A stretch of DNA of 64,000 bases from Neptuniibacter marinus. Lineage in GTDB: Bacteria; Pseudomonadota; Gammaproteobacteria; Pseudomonadales; Balneatricaceae. Shown here piece after piece: positions 1 to 9,241 of the stretch. The stretch is from positions 1-64,000 of the forward strand of contig NZ_LUTR01000007.1 in assembly GCF_001597725.1 (NCBI RefSeq). The letters are read 5' to 3'. The translations under genes were made by a program, and so were the position numbers. Below the pieces are notes generated by a model. That model worked only from the letters and a program-made list of their open reading frames with translations, made no database searches and had not been told where the DNA came from. Position 1 is the first letter of the stretch. Every line of letters begins with the position of its first letter.

Positions 1-158
1 TTAATCAGGCATTATCCAATGCTTACTTAAAATCTCAGGGGCTTTATGAATTGCGCGATGGATGGATCAAGCTTCACTATTCTCAGTGAAACGCCCTGTG
101 CGGATCCGCATGCAGGGTGTTGTGGGGGCTGAGGGTTAGAGACCCTCGGCTACTCGAT
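1..158 (+). mobile_element. 3' end of a group II intron
   Basis: The left edge carries the end of an intron-encoded reverse transcriptase (stop at 87-89), followed by two stem-loops laid out like group II domains V and VI. Positions 89-122 form a 34-nt hairpin: an eight-pair lower stem (ACGCCCTG with CAGGGTGT), a two-nt bulge and a short upper stem. Positions 124-157 form a second hairpin (GAGGGT/ACCCTC core) ending in CTACTCGAT, the kind of 3' terminus many bacterial introns have. The 5' part lies outside the window. The exact 3' splice boundary (157-159) is inferred, not proven. Confidence 0.75.
3..89 (+). CDS. Group II intron reverse transcriptase/maturase, C-terminal fragment
   Basis: An open frame enters from the left edge and gives 28 residues ending in GLYELRDGWIKLHYSQ before a TGA. 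This matches the usual C-terminus of bacterial group II intron proteins, where a QGL..L...W..LHY pattern closes the DNA-binding/endonuclease end. The catalytic RT and maturase domains would lie upstream, outside the window. The call rests on this short tail together with the domain V/VI-like hairpins directly after the stop codon, so the family is likely but subclass cannot be given. Confidence 0.65.
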   Translation, partial: NQALSNAYLKSQGLYELRDGWIKLHYSQ

Positions 159-2116
159 TATGCTCTTTCCATATCGTTTTCTATAGCGCCTGCTAATTGA
201 ATGACTTCAAGAGCGCTTTCAAAAAAGTTTAAATATTTAGAGTTTTTTGTGATAAAAACAACCAGGTTGAACTTTGCCCTTGTGAGGCCAACGTAAACCA
301 ACTCCGCGTTATCTAGCTCATTAACAATCAAAAAAACAGTTGGTGACTCATAACCTTTAAAACTATGTATTGTCGATATCTTTAAAACACCACTATTCAG
401 GTTAAATCCATATTTTTTATTACTTCTTATTTTTTCAATTTCACTACGGTCTATGCGTGAAGATTCATAAGCTTCTTTGGTTTCAAATGTTGTCAAGGTT
501 TTTTCGTTAAAATGTGGATTTTGTCTTATTAAAAAATCGATTTCCCGCATTTGATAAATGCTGGATGAAAGAATAACCATGTCATTTGGGTGAATAGACT
601 CACGTTTTGCGACAGAAAAAACATAATTAACAATTGAGTTGATATCGTTTGCGTCAATCAATACACATTGATTGACCCCCACTCCTAACAACGCGGGTTG
701 CATCGCCTCTGCAAAATCGAGTTCGTACCGACCACTAAAAAATACTTCCTGAAACCTTTTTGCAACATCTAAGATGTGAGAATCTTCTTTATAACGAAAA
801 GATTTAGACAGCTTATTCCAGCGACCAAAACCTTGAACTACTTTTGTGGTATTTTCTTCATCAATTTCCCTTTCGTAAATATTCTGCTTCTCGTCCCCAA
901 AAAGAACCATTTCGCCTTGGTCGGTTAAAAAGTATTTACGTATTATCTTTATCCACTCAGGCTTATAGTCTTGAATTTCATCGACTAATATTGTGTCGAA
1001 TTTCTCTTCAATTTCGCAATTTTCAAAAGCATTTTCATTTGAGTAGTATTTTGAATCTAGGTAAGCACTGACCTTATCTTTATCATTTTTTATTTCTTCA
1101 GGAACACTTACGTCTATTCCATATTGACTGAGTGCTGCACTCATAAATCTATGGTAGTTAATGATGCCAAAAGCTCCCCAGGAAAAATCACTTCTCACTT
1201 CATTTATTTTGTCTTTAATGTACATCCTAAGAGTAAGATTAAACGTGAGTATAAGAACGTTACCTCCATGTCTCGCATGTGCGTTTACAGCTCTTTTTGC
1301 CAGTACAGTGGTTTTACCTGAACCTGCAACACCTTTAATTTTCTCTCGTTTTCCTTGCTCGCTGGTTACAAGCCTTTCTTGAACCTTTGTGTACTCTATT
1401 TCTTTCCCATCATTAAGATAATGGTAAGGGGGCTGTAAATATCTTAAGAAAGCTTCATAGATTGATAATGGAAATATTTCACTTTTTCTAGAAAATGGAA
1501 GCTTGACCTTCTTTAACTGGTCTTTGGTGACAGCATGTTTATATAAATCCCTTTCAAACCTTCTTATTTTTGAGTTGAGCCATTCTCTCTTTCTTTCATA
1601 TTTATCATGGTCTATTGGGTTTTCAGCATATGTATTATTATGCTCTCTGAGAATATTCTTGAATTCGTCCATTCTGGGAGAAAAAAAACTTTGAATAGAG
1701 TCTTTGTTCTCGCTATGAAAATAAACGTAACAAGATATCGCCTTGTAAAAATTCTTATTATTTAAGTTTTTTTCTAAAAGCCCATTAATATGAAGATCAA
1801 ACATATTCTTCTTGTAGCCAAAAACTTGGGCGAACGGTGAGCGTATTACTGCCCCATTTTTATTCACATGCCATTTGTTGTTTTCATCCAAATTGTAAAA
1901 TGACAAGTCCCAGTCTTTTACTTCGATTATGATTACACCCAATATCTGGTGAATAATAATAATGTCAGGTCTTTCACCATTAAAAAATGGCTGAAAGTAT
2001 ATCTCCACTTCCGCATCAAAATTCTGCGACAACTCATTCAGAAGAAATAACTCACCTTCAGTCGGCTTCTGCTTGCTTTTCTTGATGACATCAAGGCTTG
2101 GAAATATTTTGGCCAT
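158..2116 (-). CDS. NERD nuclease-domain / UvrD-like SF1 helicase fusion
   Basis: A 652-residue protein. The N-terminus (about residues 20-110) is a NERD nuclease-related domain with a PD-(D/E)xK-like core: PD at 50-51 and EVK at 65-67 after a run of hydrophobic strands. It is followed by a superfamily 1 helicase: Walker A GVAGSGKTT (262-270), Walker B DEIQD (379-383), GDEKQ (407-411), HSFKGYES (584-591) and VGLTRAK (609-615). The start has GAGGA eight bases upstream. The gene is AT-rich compared with neighbouring sbcC, consistent with recent acquisition. Its stop codon falls at the predicted 3' end of the group II intron, so the last residues may be intron-determined. Likely a DNA-processing or defence-type enzyme; substrate unknown. 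Confidence 0.8.
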   Translation of the reverse strand: MAKIFPSLDVIKKSKQKPTEGELFLLNELSQNFDAEVEIYFQPFFNGERPDIIIIHQILGVIIIEVKDWDLSFYNLDENNKWHVNKNGAVIRSPFAQVFGYKKNMFDLHINGLLEKNLNNKNFYKAISCYVYFHSENKDSIQSFFSPRMDEFKNILREHNNTYAENPIDHDKYERKREWLNSKIRRFERDLYKHAVTKDQLKKVKLPFSRKSEIFPLSIYEAFLRYLQPPYHYLNDGKEIEYTKVQERLVTSEQGKREKIKGVAGSGKTTVLAKRAVNAHARHGGNVLILTFNLTLRMYIKDKINEVRSDFSWGAFGIINYHRFMSAALSQYGIDVSVPEEIKNDKDKVSAYLDSKYYSNENAFENCEIEEKFDTILVDEIQDYKPEWIKIIRKYFLTDQGEMVLFGDEKQNIYEREIDEENTTKVVQGFGRWNKLSKSFRYKEDSHILDVAKRFQEVFFSGRYELDFAEAMQPALLGVGVNQCVLIDANDINSIVNYVFSVAKRESIHPNDMVILSSSIYQMREIDFLIRQNPHFNEKTLTTFETKEAYESSRIDRSEIEKIRSNKKYGFNLNSGVLKISTIHSFKGYESPTVFLIVNELDNAELVYVGLTRAKFNLVVFITKNSKYLNFFESALEVIQLAGAIENDMERA

Positions 2117-2523
2117 ACATCCTCAGTTTGACTGAACTACTTTGAGCACTAACAGCTAAATATATGACAGATTGTCGCGTTTAAACACGACAATTTGTCA
2201 TATATCTACATGAAAAAACTTGAGAAAAACAACCTAGCTCTTTGATTATCATAAGCTTTCCTTAGCTAACTTTTCCTATTACCGGAGAAAATACACAAAA
2301 TTGTCTTACTATCCTTACATAAAGTAAAGCAGGATAAAATATTTGCTATACAACCTTCGCTCACGGGGTGAGCGCCTAGATTAGGATGTTCCTTGTAGAA
2401 GGCCTATCGTTGGTCGAAATTTAATAATAAAAAAAGCGATAAAGAGCCTAGTCTCGTCTATTTACTGATTAATTTTACATAAGCAAGAGCGGTTCAGAGG
2501 CTCGCCAACAGTAAGTCTATCCA
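2117..2523. other. Intergenic region between NERD helicase and sbcC
   Basis: About 400 AT-rich bases without a credible gene. It holds the 46-bp inverted repeat at 2160-2205 and a perfect 7-bp hairpin with a three-base loop at 2358-2374 (CGCTCAC/GTGAGCG). I saw no strong rho-independent terminator for sbcC, which ends at 2524. The region probably marks the junction between the acquired left segment and the sbcCD operon. Confidence 0.5.
2160..2205. promoter_or_regulatory. Double operator-like inverted repeat upstream of the NERD helicase
   Basis: Two 18-base arms (2160-2177 and 2188-2205) are complementary except at one position and flank a 10-base near-palindromic centre containing GTTTAAAC. 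Each arm is itself a small dyad: GACA-GAT-TGTC at 2166-2176 and GACAA-T-TTGTC at 2189-2199, with centres 23 bp apart, about two helical turns. The arrangement fits two dimers of one repressor binding the same face of the helix. It lies about 44 bases upstream of the helicase start codon. No regulator gene is visible inside the window. Confidence 0.6.
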
Positions 2524-5500
2524 TCACCCCGCCCGAGCAAACTGTTCATCAAGTCGGCTTGTACCTAGGCCACTCATTTTATTCACTTTAATCTGTACAG
2601 GTATTCGTTCTTTCATGGCTTCGATATGGCTGATGACTCCAATCATTTTGCCTGAGGCATTGAGGCTATCGAGTGCATCGAGGGCGGTGTCTAAGGTTTC
2701 ACTGTCTAAGGTGCCAAAGCCCTCATCTAGGAAGAGTGAGTCGATACTGGTTTTTTGGCTCACTAGATCAGATAGAGCCAAGGCGAGCGCCAAACTAACC
2801 AAAAAGCTTTCGCCACCGGAGAGGGTTTTGGTATCCCTTGAGGTGTCAGCCTGCCAAGTATCCAGCACTTCTAACTCTAAGGCTGCGCCCTGTTTGCGCT
2901 GTAAGCAGTAACGGCCATGCAGTCGTTCTAGCTGAACGTTAGCAAGGTGGACTAGATGATCAAGTGTTAGGCCTTGGGCAAAGCGTCTAAACTTATCCCC
3001 CTTTTGCGAACCAATTAAGCTTTGTAGGTAGGCTAAATCATCGTACTGCTGTTTAGAGGCTTCAATTTGCTTAAAGAGCTGAGTTTGTCCCTCACGGCGG
3101 GCTTTATCATCATCTAGCAGAGCACTGACTTGGCCTTGTTCATGGGTTATCTCTCTTAACGTCTCTTTGTCTTCACTCATGCGTTGCTCAAGACTCGGCA
3201 GTGCTTCAGGGTCGCTTTCTCCCCCGCTATACTCAGCAAGTAATGTTTCTAACCGTTGCTCTGCTTGCTCTTTTAACGCGATAGATCGCTGCAATGCGGT
3301 GGTTAGTTGATCTTTCTGTTCTTGCAGTTGCGCACGCTGCTCATCATTAAGTAGCGCCGCTAGGTACTCGGCCTCACTCCCAAAAAGACTCTGAGCCAGT
3401 TGCGCATCCCACTCATTACGGAGTTGTTCACCCTCTGTATGTAAACTCGCCCTCTGCTCCTGCAACGCATTTTCTGTTGCGTTAAGGTCCTGTAGCTGCT
3501 GACTGATAAGCTGATGCTGCTCATTAATCCTTTGATAGTTCTGCTCTGATGCCTGCAGCGCAGTTTGGGCCTTTTGCCGCGCCTCACCCACCTGTTTATC
3601 GGCAAATAATGCGTAGCGCTGCTGACGATTGCTCTCAGCTCGCTCCTTAATGGCCTGTAATTCTGTCGTAACTTGTCCCAGCCTCTGTGTGATTTTTTCT
3701 GCCTGTCGCTGGGTTTGCTCTCGCTCTGAAGTGAGTGCAGCGATCTCTATCTCTATCTGCTGTTTTTCTTCTTCAGCTTTTAGGTAGCTTTCTACCGTTG
3801 CACTAAGTTGTTCTAGCCACTGCGTCGCATTTACAAGCTCTGGCATCGGCAACTGTTGTGCACCGATGCTTTCGGCTAGGCTTTGTTTGAGGGTTTCGCT
3901 CTCTTCTACTACTTTTTTAAGCGTTTGGCTCAAAGAGCTAATGGTTTGCTCGCTATAATTTAACGCTTTTTGCGTTAACGCTTGCTGCCCTTCCTCCTGC
4001 TGTAATTGGGTTTGGGCGGCTTGCACTTGAGCGTTGTAGCGTTTTGCTTCTTCAATCTGTGTTTGCAAAAAGGCCATTCGTTGCTCAAGCGCCTGAGCTA
4101 ACGCGGCATAAGCGGCCTGATCGTTTATATCAATGGGTGATTGGGATGGATTAGCATAAGGCAGATCCGACACAAGCACCTGCCAACGGTCCATCTCCTG
4201 TTTTATATCAATTTCAATCTGTTCAAGGCGCTCTGTCGCACTTTGCAGTAATTGCGTTTGCTTAACCTGTTCCTCGTTAAGCTTAGTCCCTTGCTCTTTA
4301 ACCGTCTCCAGCGCCGCCTCAAGGGTACGGTAACGTAACTCGGTTTCGCTTTGATCTAGGGTTTGATAAGTCTCCACCAGCGGGTGCGCTTTTGAGCCAC
4401 ACAAAGGACAAGGCTGATCCGGTTGAAGTTGCTGTCTCGCTGCCGTCAGATCTGAGATCTGTTTTTCTAATGTTAAGCGCTGTTCTATATCGCTAAGCTG
4501 CTCGCGTTTATCTTTATACGCTTCCCGAAACTGCTTGAGCTGCTGATCAATGTGCTGCTTATCTTGATTCGCTTGCGCTATTTTATCCTGTAGCGCTGTT
4601 TTCTCTGCCGACAGTTTTGTAAAACTTGAGGCGATAGCGGGTAGCTGTCCAACAACACCACGCTCCCCCATCACCCTATGTAAAGATTGCTCAAGAAAGG
4701 TCTGTAAGGTTTGGCTATCCTGTTGATGTGATGCGGCTTGGTTATCGAGCTGCTGCTGGGCATGGGCCACGTTTAACCTTGCCTCATCTAGCTGTTTATC
4801 CGCCTGGCTCAGTTGCTGCTGCTGATCAACCCGTGTTTGCTGTAGCTCTGTTAACTCAGCTTGTTTAGCTTGCTCAACCGCTTGCAGCTCTATCATTCGC
4901 CCAAACTGTGCGCGCCAAAGGGGGAGTTTATCCACTAACGCTTTATTGATAGATGGGTTGGTTAATAGACTGCTGATCTCGCCACGGCGCTGGTTTAGTT
5001 CATCACTGCGTTGTTGATTATTCTTAAGTGTCTGTTCGCACTCCACTTGCTCTGATTGTAGCTGTTGAAGCTGGGACTCTTTTTCCTTTAACTGATCAAC
5101 CTGCTGCTGATAAGCGGCATCGAGTGGCACCACTTTTTCATTTAACAGTGTTTCTAACGCGGTATTGTTTTGCTTTAAGGTTTGCAGGGCATCCTGCTCT
5201 ACGCTCTGGCGGGTCTGTAGCGTCTCGACCTCTGTGCGCTTTTGCGCTTTCGACTCGGCTAACGCGCTTAACTCAGCATCGATTTTTACTAACTTAGGTT
5301 CGTTCGCTTTTAACGGGTTATAAACGCGGCTTAGCTTTTCGGCCAATGTGCTTTGCGCTAAACGCTCAAAATTCTGTTTTTCACGCGCAAGCTGTTCCTC
5401 TGCTGTAACCAGTTCCCTCTCTGTTTGAGCCAGTGTATTAAGCGCTTTTTTCTTTTCAGCCAAAAAGGTGGCTTGTTTTTGTAACTGCTCAAGCTGGCTA

Positions 5501-6216
5501 TTTTTCTCCGTAAACTGCTGACCTAGGGCGTCACGTTTTTCCATAAGCTCAGTTAAACGCTCTTGCGTAAGCAGTTCCACACCTTCAGCTTTAGCTTGTA
5601 GCTTCTCTAAGGCTTGTTTGCTTTCACTATAACGGAGAAAGACTTTTTCAGAGATAAGACCATAGATCTCAGTGCCGGTTAACTCTTCGAGTAGTTCTGC
5701 TCGCTCATTGGCATCGGCATTTAAAAACGCAGCGAACTGTCCCTGGGAGAGCATCATCGATTTAGTGAAACGATCGAAATCCAAACCGCTTATCTGCTCA
5801 ATTAACTGGCTCTTCACTTTAATCTGACTGGCCAGAATAGTACCTATCGGTGAGTCGGTGATATCTGCCAGCTCAACTTTAGCGTCTTGCAGGTTTCCAT
5901 CTACCTGGTTACGGGAACGGCGTTGACTCCAAAATGCCCTATAACGTTTACCTTTTACTTCAAATTCAACTTCCGCTAACGCATCCGCTGTACCACGCGT
6001 CATCAGCTCGTTGGTCGACTTAGAAATATTAACCAATCGAGGTGTGCGGTGATAAAGGGCGAGACAGATGGCATCAAGAATGGTGGTTTTGCCTGCACCG
6101 GTCGGCCCGATAATGGCAAACAAGCCATTGTCGACAAAAGGCGATTTTGTGAAATCAATTTTCCATTCGTTTTTCAGGGAGTTAATGTTTTTAAAACGTA
6201 GGGATAGAATTTTCAT
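2524..6216 (-). CDS. sbcC: SbcC exonuclease subunit (Rad50-like ATPase)
   Basis: A 1230-residue SMC/Rad50-type ATPase that partners SbcD to cleave DNA hairpins and protein-blocked ends. The N-terminal Walker A is GPTGAGKTT (37-45). Long Gln/Glu-rich coiled-coil arms flank a zinc hook, CPLCGS, near residue 604. The C-terminal half carries the ABC signature LSGGES (about residue 1130) and Walker B SLFLDEGFGTLD. The length is slightly above that of the E. coli protein. The start ATG overlaps the sbcD stop by 4 bases, so the two are translationally coupled. Confident. Confidence 0.97.
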   Translation of the reverse strand: MKILSLRFKNINSLKNEWKIDFTKSPFVDNGLFAIIGPTGAGKTTILDAICLALYHRTPRLVNISKSTNELMTRGTADALAEVEFEVKGKRYRAFWSQRRSRNQVDGNLQDAKVELADITDSPIGTILASQIKVKSQLIEQISGLDFDRFTKSMMLSQGQFAAFLNADANERAELLEELTGTEIYGLISEKVFLRYSESKQALEKLQAKAEGVELLTQERLTELMEKRDALGQQFTEKNSQLEQLQKQATFLAEKKKALNTLAQTERELVTAEEQLAREKQNFERLAQSTLAEKLSRVYNPLKANEPKLVKIDAELSALAESKAQKRTEVETLQTRQSVEQDALQTLKQNNTALETLLNEKVVPLDAAYQQQVDQLKEKESQLQQLQSEQVECEQTLKNNQQRSDELNQRRGEISSLLTNPSINKALVDKLPLWRAQFGRMIELQAVEQAKQAELTELQQTRVDQQQQLSQADKQLDEARLNVAHAQQQLDNQAASHQQDSQTLQTFLEQSLHRVMGERGVVGQLPAIASSFTKLSAEKTALQDKIAQANQDKQHIDQQLKQFREAYKDKREQLSDIEQRLTLEKQISDLTAARQQLQPDQPCPLCGSKAHPLVETYQTLDQSETELRYRTLEAALETVKEQGTKLNEEQVKQTQLLQSATERLEQIEIDIKQEMDRWQVLVSDLPYANPSQSPIDINDQAAYAALAQALEQRMAFLQTQIEEAKRYNAQVQAAQTQLQQEEGQQALTQKALNYSEQTISSLSQTLKKVVEESETLKQSLAESIGAQQLPMPELVNATQWLEQLSATVESYLKAEEEKQQIEIEIAALTSEREQTQRQAEKITQRLGQVTTELQAIKERAESNRQQRYALFADKQVGEARQKAQTALQASEQNYQRINEQHQLISQQLQDLNATENALQEQRASLHTEGEQLRNEWDAQLAQSLFGSEAEYLAALLNDEQRAQLQEQKDQLTTALQRSIALKEQAEQRLETLLAEYSGGESDPEALPSLEQRMSEDKETLREITHEQGQVSALLDDDKARREGQTQLFKQIEASKQQYDDLAYLQSLIGSQKGDKFRRFAQGLTLDHLVHLANVQLERLHGRYCLQRKQGAALELEVLDTWQADTSRDTKTLSGGESFLVSLALALALSDLVSQKTSIDSLFLDEGFGTLDSETLDTALDALDSLNASGKMIGVISHIEAMKERIPVQIKVNKMSGLGTSRLDEQFARAG

Positions 6217-7724
6217 ACATCATCTCCCGTTGCAAAAAGATCATCCACAATCGGTGCGTCACTCTCTTTTTTAGATTTTTTTGCGGGTACGGTGGAGGTA
6301 ACCTGTACCGCTGAGGTCGCTGAAAGCGGTGGCTCCTCATCAAACAAGGGCAAGGCTTCAGCTTCAACTTGAGTTGACGCGACAGTTTCTCCATCGGTCA
6401 CTATGGGCATAGCCTCATTAAGCGCTAGCCTTGTCGCTTCAGGAACAACCTTAGCGGCATCAATGGCTGTAGAAACCGGCTTACTCGGGGCGAAACCGCT
6501 CTCCTCTTCCACTTGATTAACAATCTGGGCAAAACGTTCTTTAATTCGTTGCATGCGAAGTTTGTCTTCATCACCTTCAAATACTTCACTTGCTAAGCGC
6601 CGTTCAAAGACCTCAAAGGGATTCAGCTCATCCAGTGTCTCTTTCTCTTGACGGGTCATCTCGCTAGAGCGCTGCTTACGCGCTCGACGTAGGAGTAATA
6701 CCTCAACCGGCATATCTTGGGTTAGTTTCTCTATACGTTGCGTCAGGTCATTCAGGTAATCTTGAGTTTCAACTTCAATAGAAAGCCATACAGGTAACTC
6801 ATGCTCAGTGCGATCAATCTCAAGCAGTGCCTCTTCAATAGTTTTAAGGTCCCCCTTAATCACTTGCATAGGTTGAAATTGAGGGACATAGAGCGGCTCT
6901 ACACTCACTAAAGCGGTATCATCAAACTCAACCATCAGCACCTGCTTTTGACTGCCCAGTTCATCAAAGCTCAATGCGATAGGCGATCCGCAATAACGTA
7001 TATGTTCTGATTTAGCAACGATCTGCGGACGGTGTATATGACCTAGCGCGATATAATCGGCAGGCGGAAAGGCACTCGCCGGAAAGGCCTCTAAAGAACC
7101 TACATAGATATCTCTTACCGAATCTGAGCTTTTAACCCCCATAGCGGTTAAGTGGCCAGTGGCAATAATCGGCAGTTCTAATCCTAGTGCTTTGCGTTTT
7201 TGATCGGCTGCTTCATATACCTTCTGATAATGCTCGGCAATCCCATTACCTAGTGCTTGCGCTTTATCGCTAGCCGATTCATTCGCATGACTTTGCAGTA
7301 CATCTCGGGGTCTTATATAGGGTATCGCACACAAAATGGCTGAAGGTTCGCCCTGACGATTGTTAAGTGTAATCACCTGATCATTTAGGTTGTCTTGCAC
7401 ATTGGCAATCACATCAGCGCTTAGGTATTTAAGCAGTCCTTTAGATTCATTTAAGGTTGAAACTGAATCATGATTTCCACCTAAAACTATAAGCTGACAG
7501 CCTAGCTTATTGATAGAAACTACCAGCTGATTATATAGCTCACGAGCGTAACTGGGTGGCGATCCCGTATCGTAGATATCACCTGCGATAATCACCGCAT
7601 CTATTTGTTTTTCTTTAACTTTATCAAGCAGCCACTGAACAAATTTTTGATGTTCAGCTAATCTGCTTTTACCTATAAAGTGTTGACCAAGATGCCAATC
7701 AGAGGTGTGTAAAATACGCATCAT
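6213..7724 (-). CDS. sbcD: SbcD exonuclease subunit (Mre11-like nuclease)
   Basis: A 503-residue calcineurin-type phosphoesterase, the nuclease of the SbcCD hairpin endonuclease/exonuclease. Metal-binding motifs are visible: SDWHLG (8-13), GDIYD (48-52), GGNHDS (82-87), then TGHLT and GHIHRPQ. The C-terminus has an acidic/Ala-rich extension after about residue 400 that is longer than in E. coli SbcD. Two ATG codons stand in tandem at the start, so the start could be one codon shorter. It is the middle gene of a leftward run, 41 bases after the 147-residue gene and overlapping sbcC. Confidence 0.96.
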   Translation of the reverse strand: MMRILHTSDWHLGQHFIGKSRLAEHQKFVQWLLDKVKEKQIDAVIIAGDIYDTGSPPSYARELYNQLVVSINKLGCQLIVLGGNHDSVSTLNESKGLLKYLSADVIANVQDNLNDQVITLNNRQGEPSAILCAIPYIRPRDVLQSHANESASDKAQALGNGIAEHYQKVYEAADQKRKALGLELPIIATGHLTAMGVKSSDSVRDIYVGSLEAFPASAFPPADYIALGHIHRPQIVAKSEHIRYCGSPIALSFDELGSQKQVLMVEFDDTALVSVEPLYVPQFQPMQVIKGDLKTIEEALLEIDRTEHELPVWLSIEVETQDYLNDLTQRIEKLTQDMPVEVLLLRRARKQRSSEMTRQEKETLDELNPFEVFERRLASEVFEGDEDKLRMQRIKERFAQIVNQVEEESGFAPSKPVSTAIDAAKVVPEATRLALNEAMPIVTDGETVASTQVEAEALPLFDEEPPLSATSAVQVTSTVPAKKSKKESDAPIVDDLFATGDDV

Positions 7725-7765
7725 AGAGCTTTGAACTTCCTTATCATTTGTACCGTTCTACTCCG

Positions 7766-8209
7766 CTAGCTTAGGGCGGACAAGGCAGTAATAAGTGCGG
7801 TTTTTGCATCAGCGCAATGGTAAACCTCAGGTAGTTTATCCATACGTTCATACATAATTTCAAGCACACTAACGGGATCAGCCAAGAGCATAATATCAAG
7901 CTCATCCTCTACGGAATCTCTACCATCATCATGAGTTTCAAACTGGTAGAAACCAGGCTCAGGAATCAGAACATCCTCCTCAAACCCATCCAGATATTCA
8001 TCCATGCCCATTTTATGAACTTCCAAAACAGATGAACTGCTAAAGCAAACTATCTTGTAAGTCAGTGGAACAGAAAGAAAGTCACGCTTAGCAGCATAAG
8101 CAAGAAACAATTTATCTGCCGAATCCTCTTGCATGACCAGATAGGCATAATTACATCCTGACTCAACCTCAAGTGGAACAAGCGCTTCCACAGGCACAAA
8201 TTGCGTCAC
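7766..8209 (-). CDS. Conserved-looking hypothetical protein
   Basis: A 147-residue acidic soluble protein with no signal peptide or membrane segment. I do not recognise a family. It has Asp/Glu-rich stretches in the middle (for example GMDEYLDGFEEDV) and an alpha-helical end, CADAKTALITALSAL. It lies 3 bases after the thioesterase gene and 41 bases before sbcD in the same direction, so it is very likely co-transcribed with sbcDC. A link with SbcCD function is only positional inference. Confidence 0.75.
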   Translation of the reverse strand: MTQFVPVEALVPLEVESGCNYAYLVMQEDSADKLFLAYAAKRDFLSVPLTYKIVCFSSSSVLEVHKMGMDEYLDGFEEDVLIPEPGFYQFETHDDGRDSVEDELDIMLLADPVSVLEIMYERMDKLPEVYHCADAKTALITALSALS

Positions 8210-8212
8210 GGT

Positions 8213-8638
8213 TTATAGCTCCATTACGTAATCAGGGAGATCCGCTTCAGCTGGTACAGGTGTTGGATTGCCCTGCTCATCAATAGCAACAAATTTAAAG
8301 GTCGCTTCGGTTACTTTTTCACGTTGCCCTATACGGCCTCGGCGCACCCAAGCTTCTACATGGATATCCATCGAACTGCGCCCCACGCGGGTGACATCCG
8401 TGTAAACACCCAGAATATCCCCTACTTTTACAGGCCGGATGAAGCTCATACTATCTAGGGATGCTGTCACAACACGTGTCTGCGCTCGCTGTCCAGCACA
8501 GATACCTGCCGCTATATCCATTTGCGATAAAACCCACCCCCCAAAGATATCACCTGATGGGTTAGTATCGGCTGGCATCGCAATCGTTCTTGTTGTTAAA
8601 CGGCCCCGTGTTTGGGGTTTATTATTCTGATCACTCAT
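8213..8638 (-). CDS. Acyl-CoA thioesterase, YciA type
   Basis: A 141-residue hotdog-fold thioesterase that would hydrolyse acyl-CoA to the free acid and CoA. The hallmark MPADTNPSGDIFGGWVLSQM carries the catalytic Asp and the CoA-contacting Gly pair; SFIRPVKVGD and the VEAWVRR strand follow. The open frame extends upstream to 8680, but the alignment with YciA (R-T-x-AMPADTN about 20 residues from the start) favours the ATG at 8638. First gene of the leftward run with the unknown gene and sbcDC, divergent from trxC. Confidence 0.92.
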   Translation of the reverse strand: MSDQNNKPQTRGRLTTRTIAMPADTNPSGDIFGGWVLSQMDIAAGICAGQRAQTRVVTASLDSMSFIRPVKVGDILGVYTDVTRVGRSSMDIHVEAWVRRGRIGQREKVTEATFKFVAIDEQGNPTPVPAEADLPDYVMEL

Positions 8639-8805
8639 AAATGAAAACCTATCACCTTCAATAAAATATGGCCGTAGCATAGAGGATTACAGCGCCTTTG
8701 GAAAAGGCGATTAATATGACTTTAAAGAATAGATCTATTTTTATCTCCATATCAGTTGTGATGCACGTTATTATATTTGTAAACACAGAGTTTAGAGAGA
8801 ACGTT

Positions 8806-9234
8806 ATGATCATTGTCTGCCCTACTTGCATGACCTCCAACCGCATACCTGATGACAAGTCTCATCTGCAGGGAAAGTGTGGAAAGTGTAAAGGCGCACT
8901 GCATACTTATAGCCCCGCTGAATTAACCGATGCTAATTTTGAGAAATATATCAGCCAAAGCGAACTACCCGTAATTGTCGATTTCTGGGCAAGCTGGTGT
9001 GGCCCTTGTCAAATGATGAAACCTATTTTTGAAAAAACAGCGGCAGAATCTGAAACACTGCTGTTTGCTAAAGTAGATACAGAACAGGCTCAAAAAGTTA
9101 GTGCGAATGTGCATATCAGAAGCATTCCAACCATTATCATGTTCCAAAATGGTCATGAGATCGATCGCGTATCAGGTGCATTACAAGAAGCCCAGTTAAA
9201 ACAGTGGATCTTGCAAACTCTGAATAAGGCTTGA
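8806..9234 (+). CDS. trxC: Thioredoxin 2
   Basis: A 142-residue thioredoxin with an N-terminal zinc finger (C5-x2-C8 and C25-x2-C28), the trait that distinguishes TrxC from TrxA. The active site WCGPC is at 64-68, and the cis-Pro loop reads RSIPTI. The frame is open from 8698, but the family start (MIIVCPTC) and a GAGAGA ribosome site place it at 8806. TrxC reduces protein disulfides in the cytoplasm, typically under oxidative stress, and its finger senses redox state. The tex gene begins 7 bases after its stop, suggesting co-transcription. Confidence 0.95.
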   Translation: MIIVCPTCMTSNRIPDDKSHLQGKCGKCKGALHTYSPAELTDANFEKYISQSELPVIVDFWASWCGPCQMMKPIFEKTAAESETLLFAKVDTEQAQKVSANVHIRSIPTIIMFQNGHEIDRVSGALQEAQLKQWILQTLNKA

Positions 9235-9241
9235 TCTACAG

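Noticed and set aside
2358-2374. Perfect 7-bp hairpin as an integron attC or terminator
   Set aside because: Too short for attC, lacks paired R/L boxes, and no T-run follows.
5028-5297. Plus-strand frame of 89 codons inside sbcC
   Set aside because: Shadow of the sbcC coiled coil; no ribosome site and no family features.
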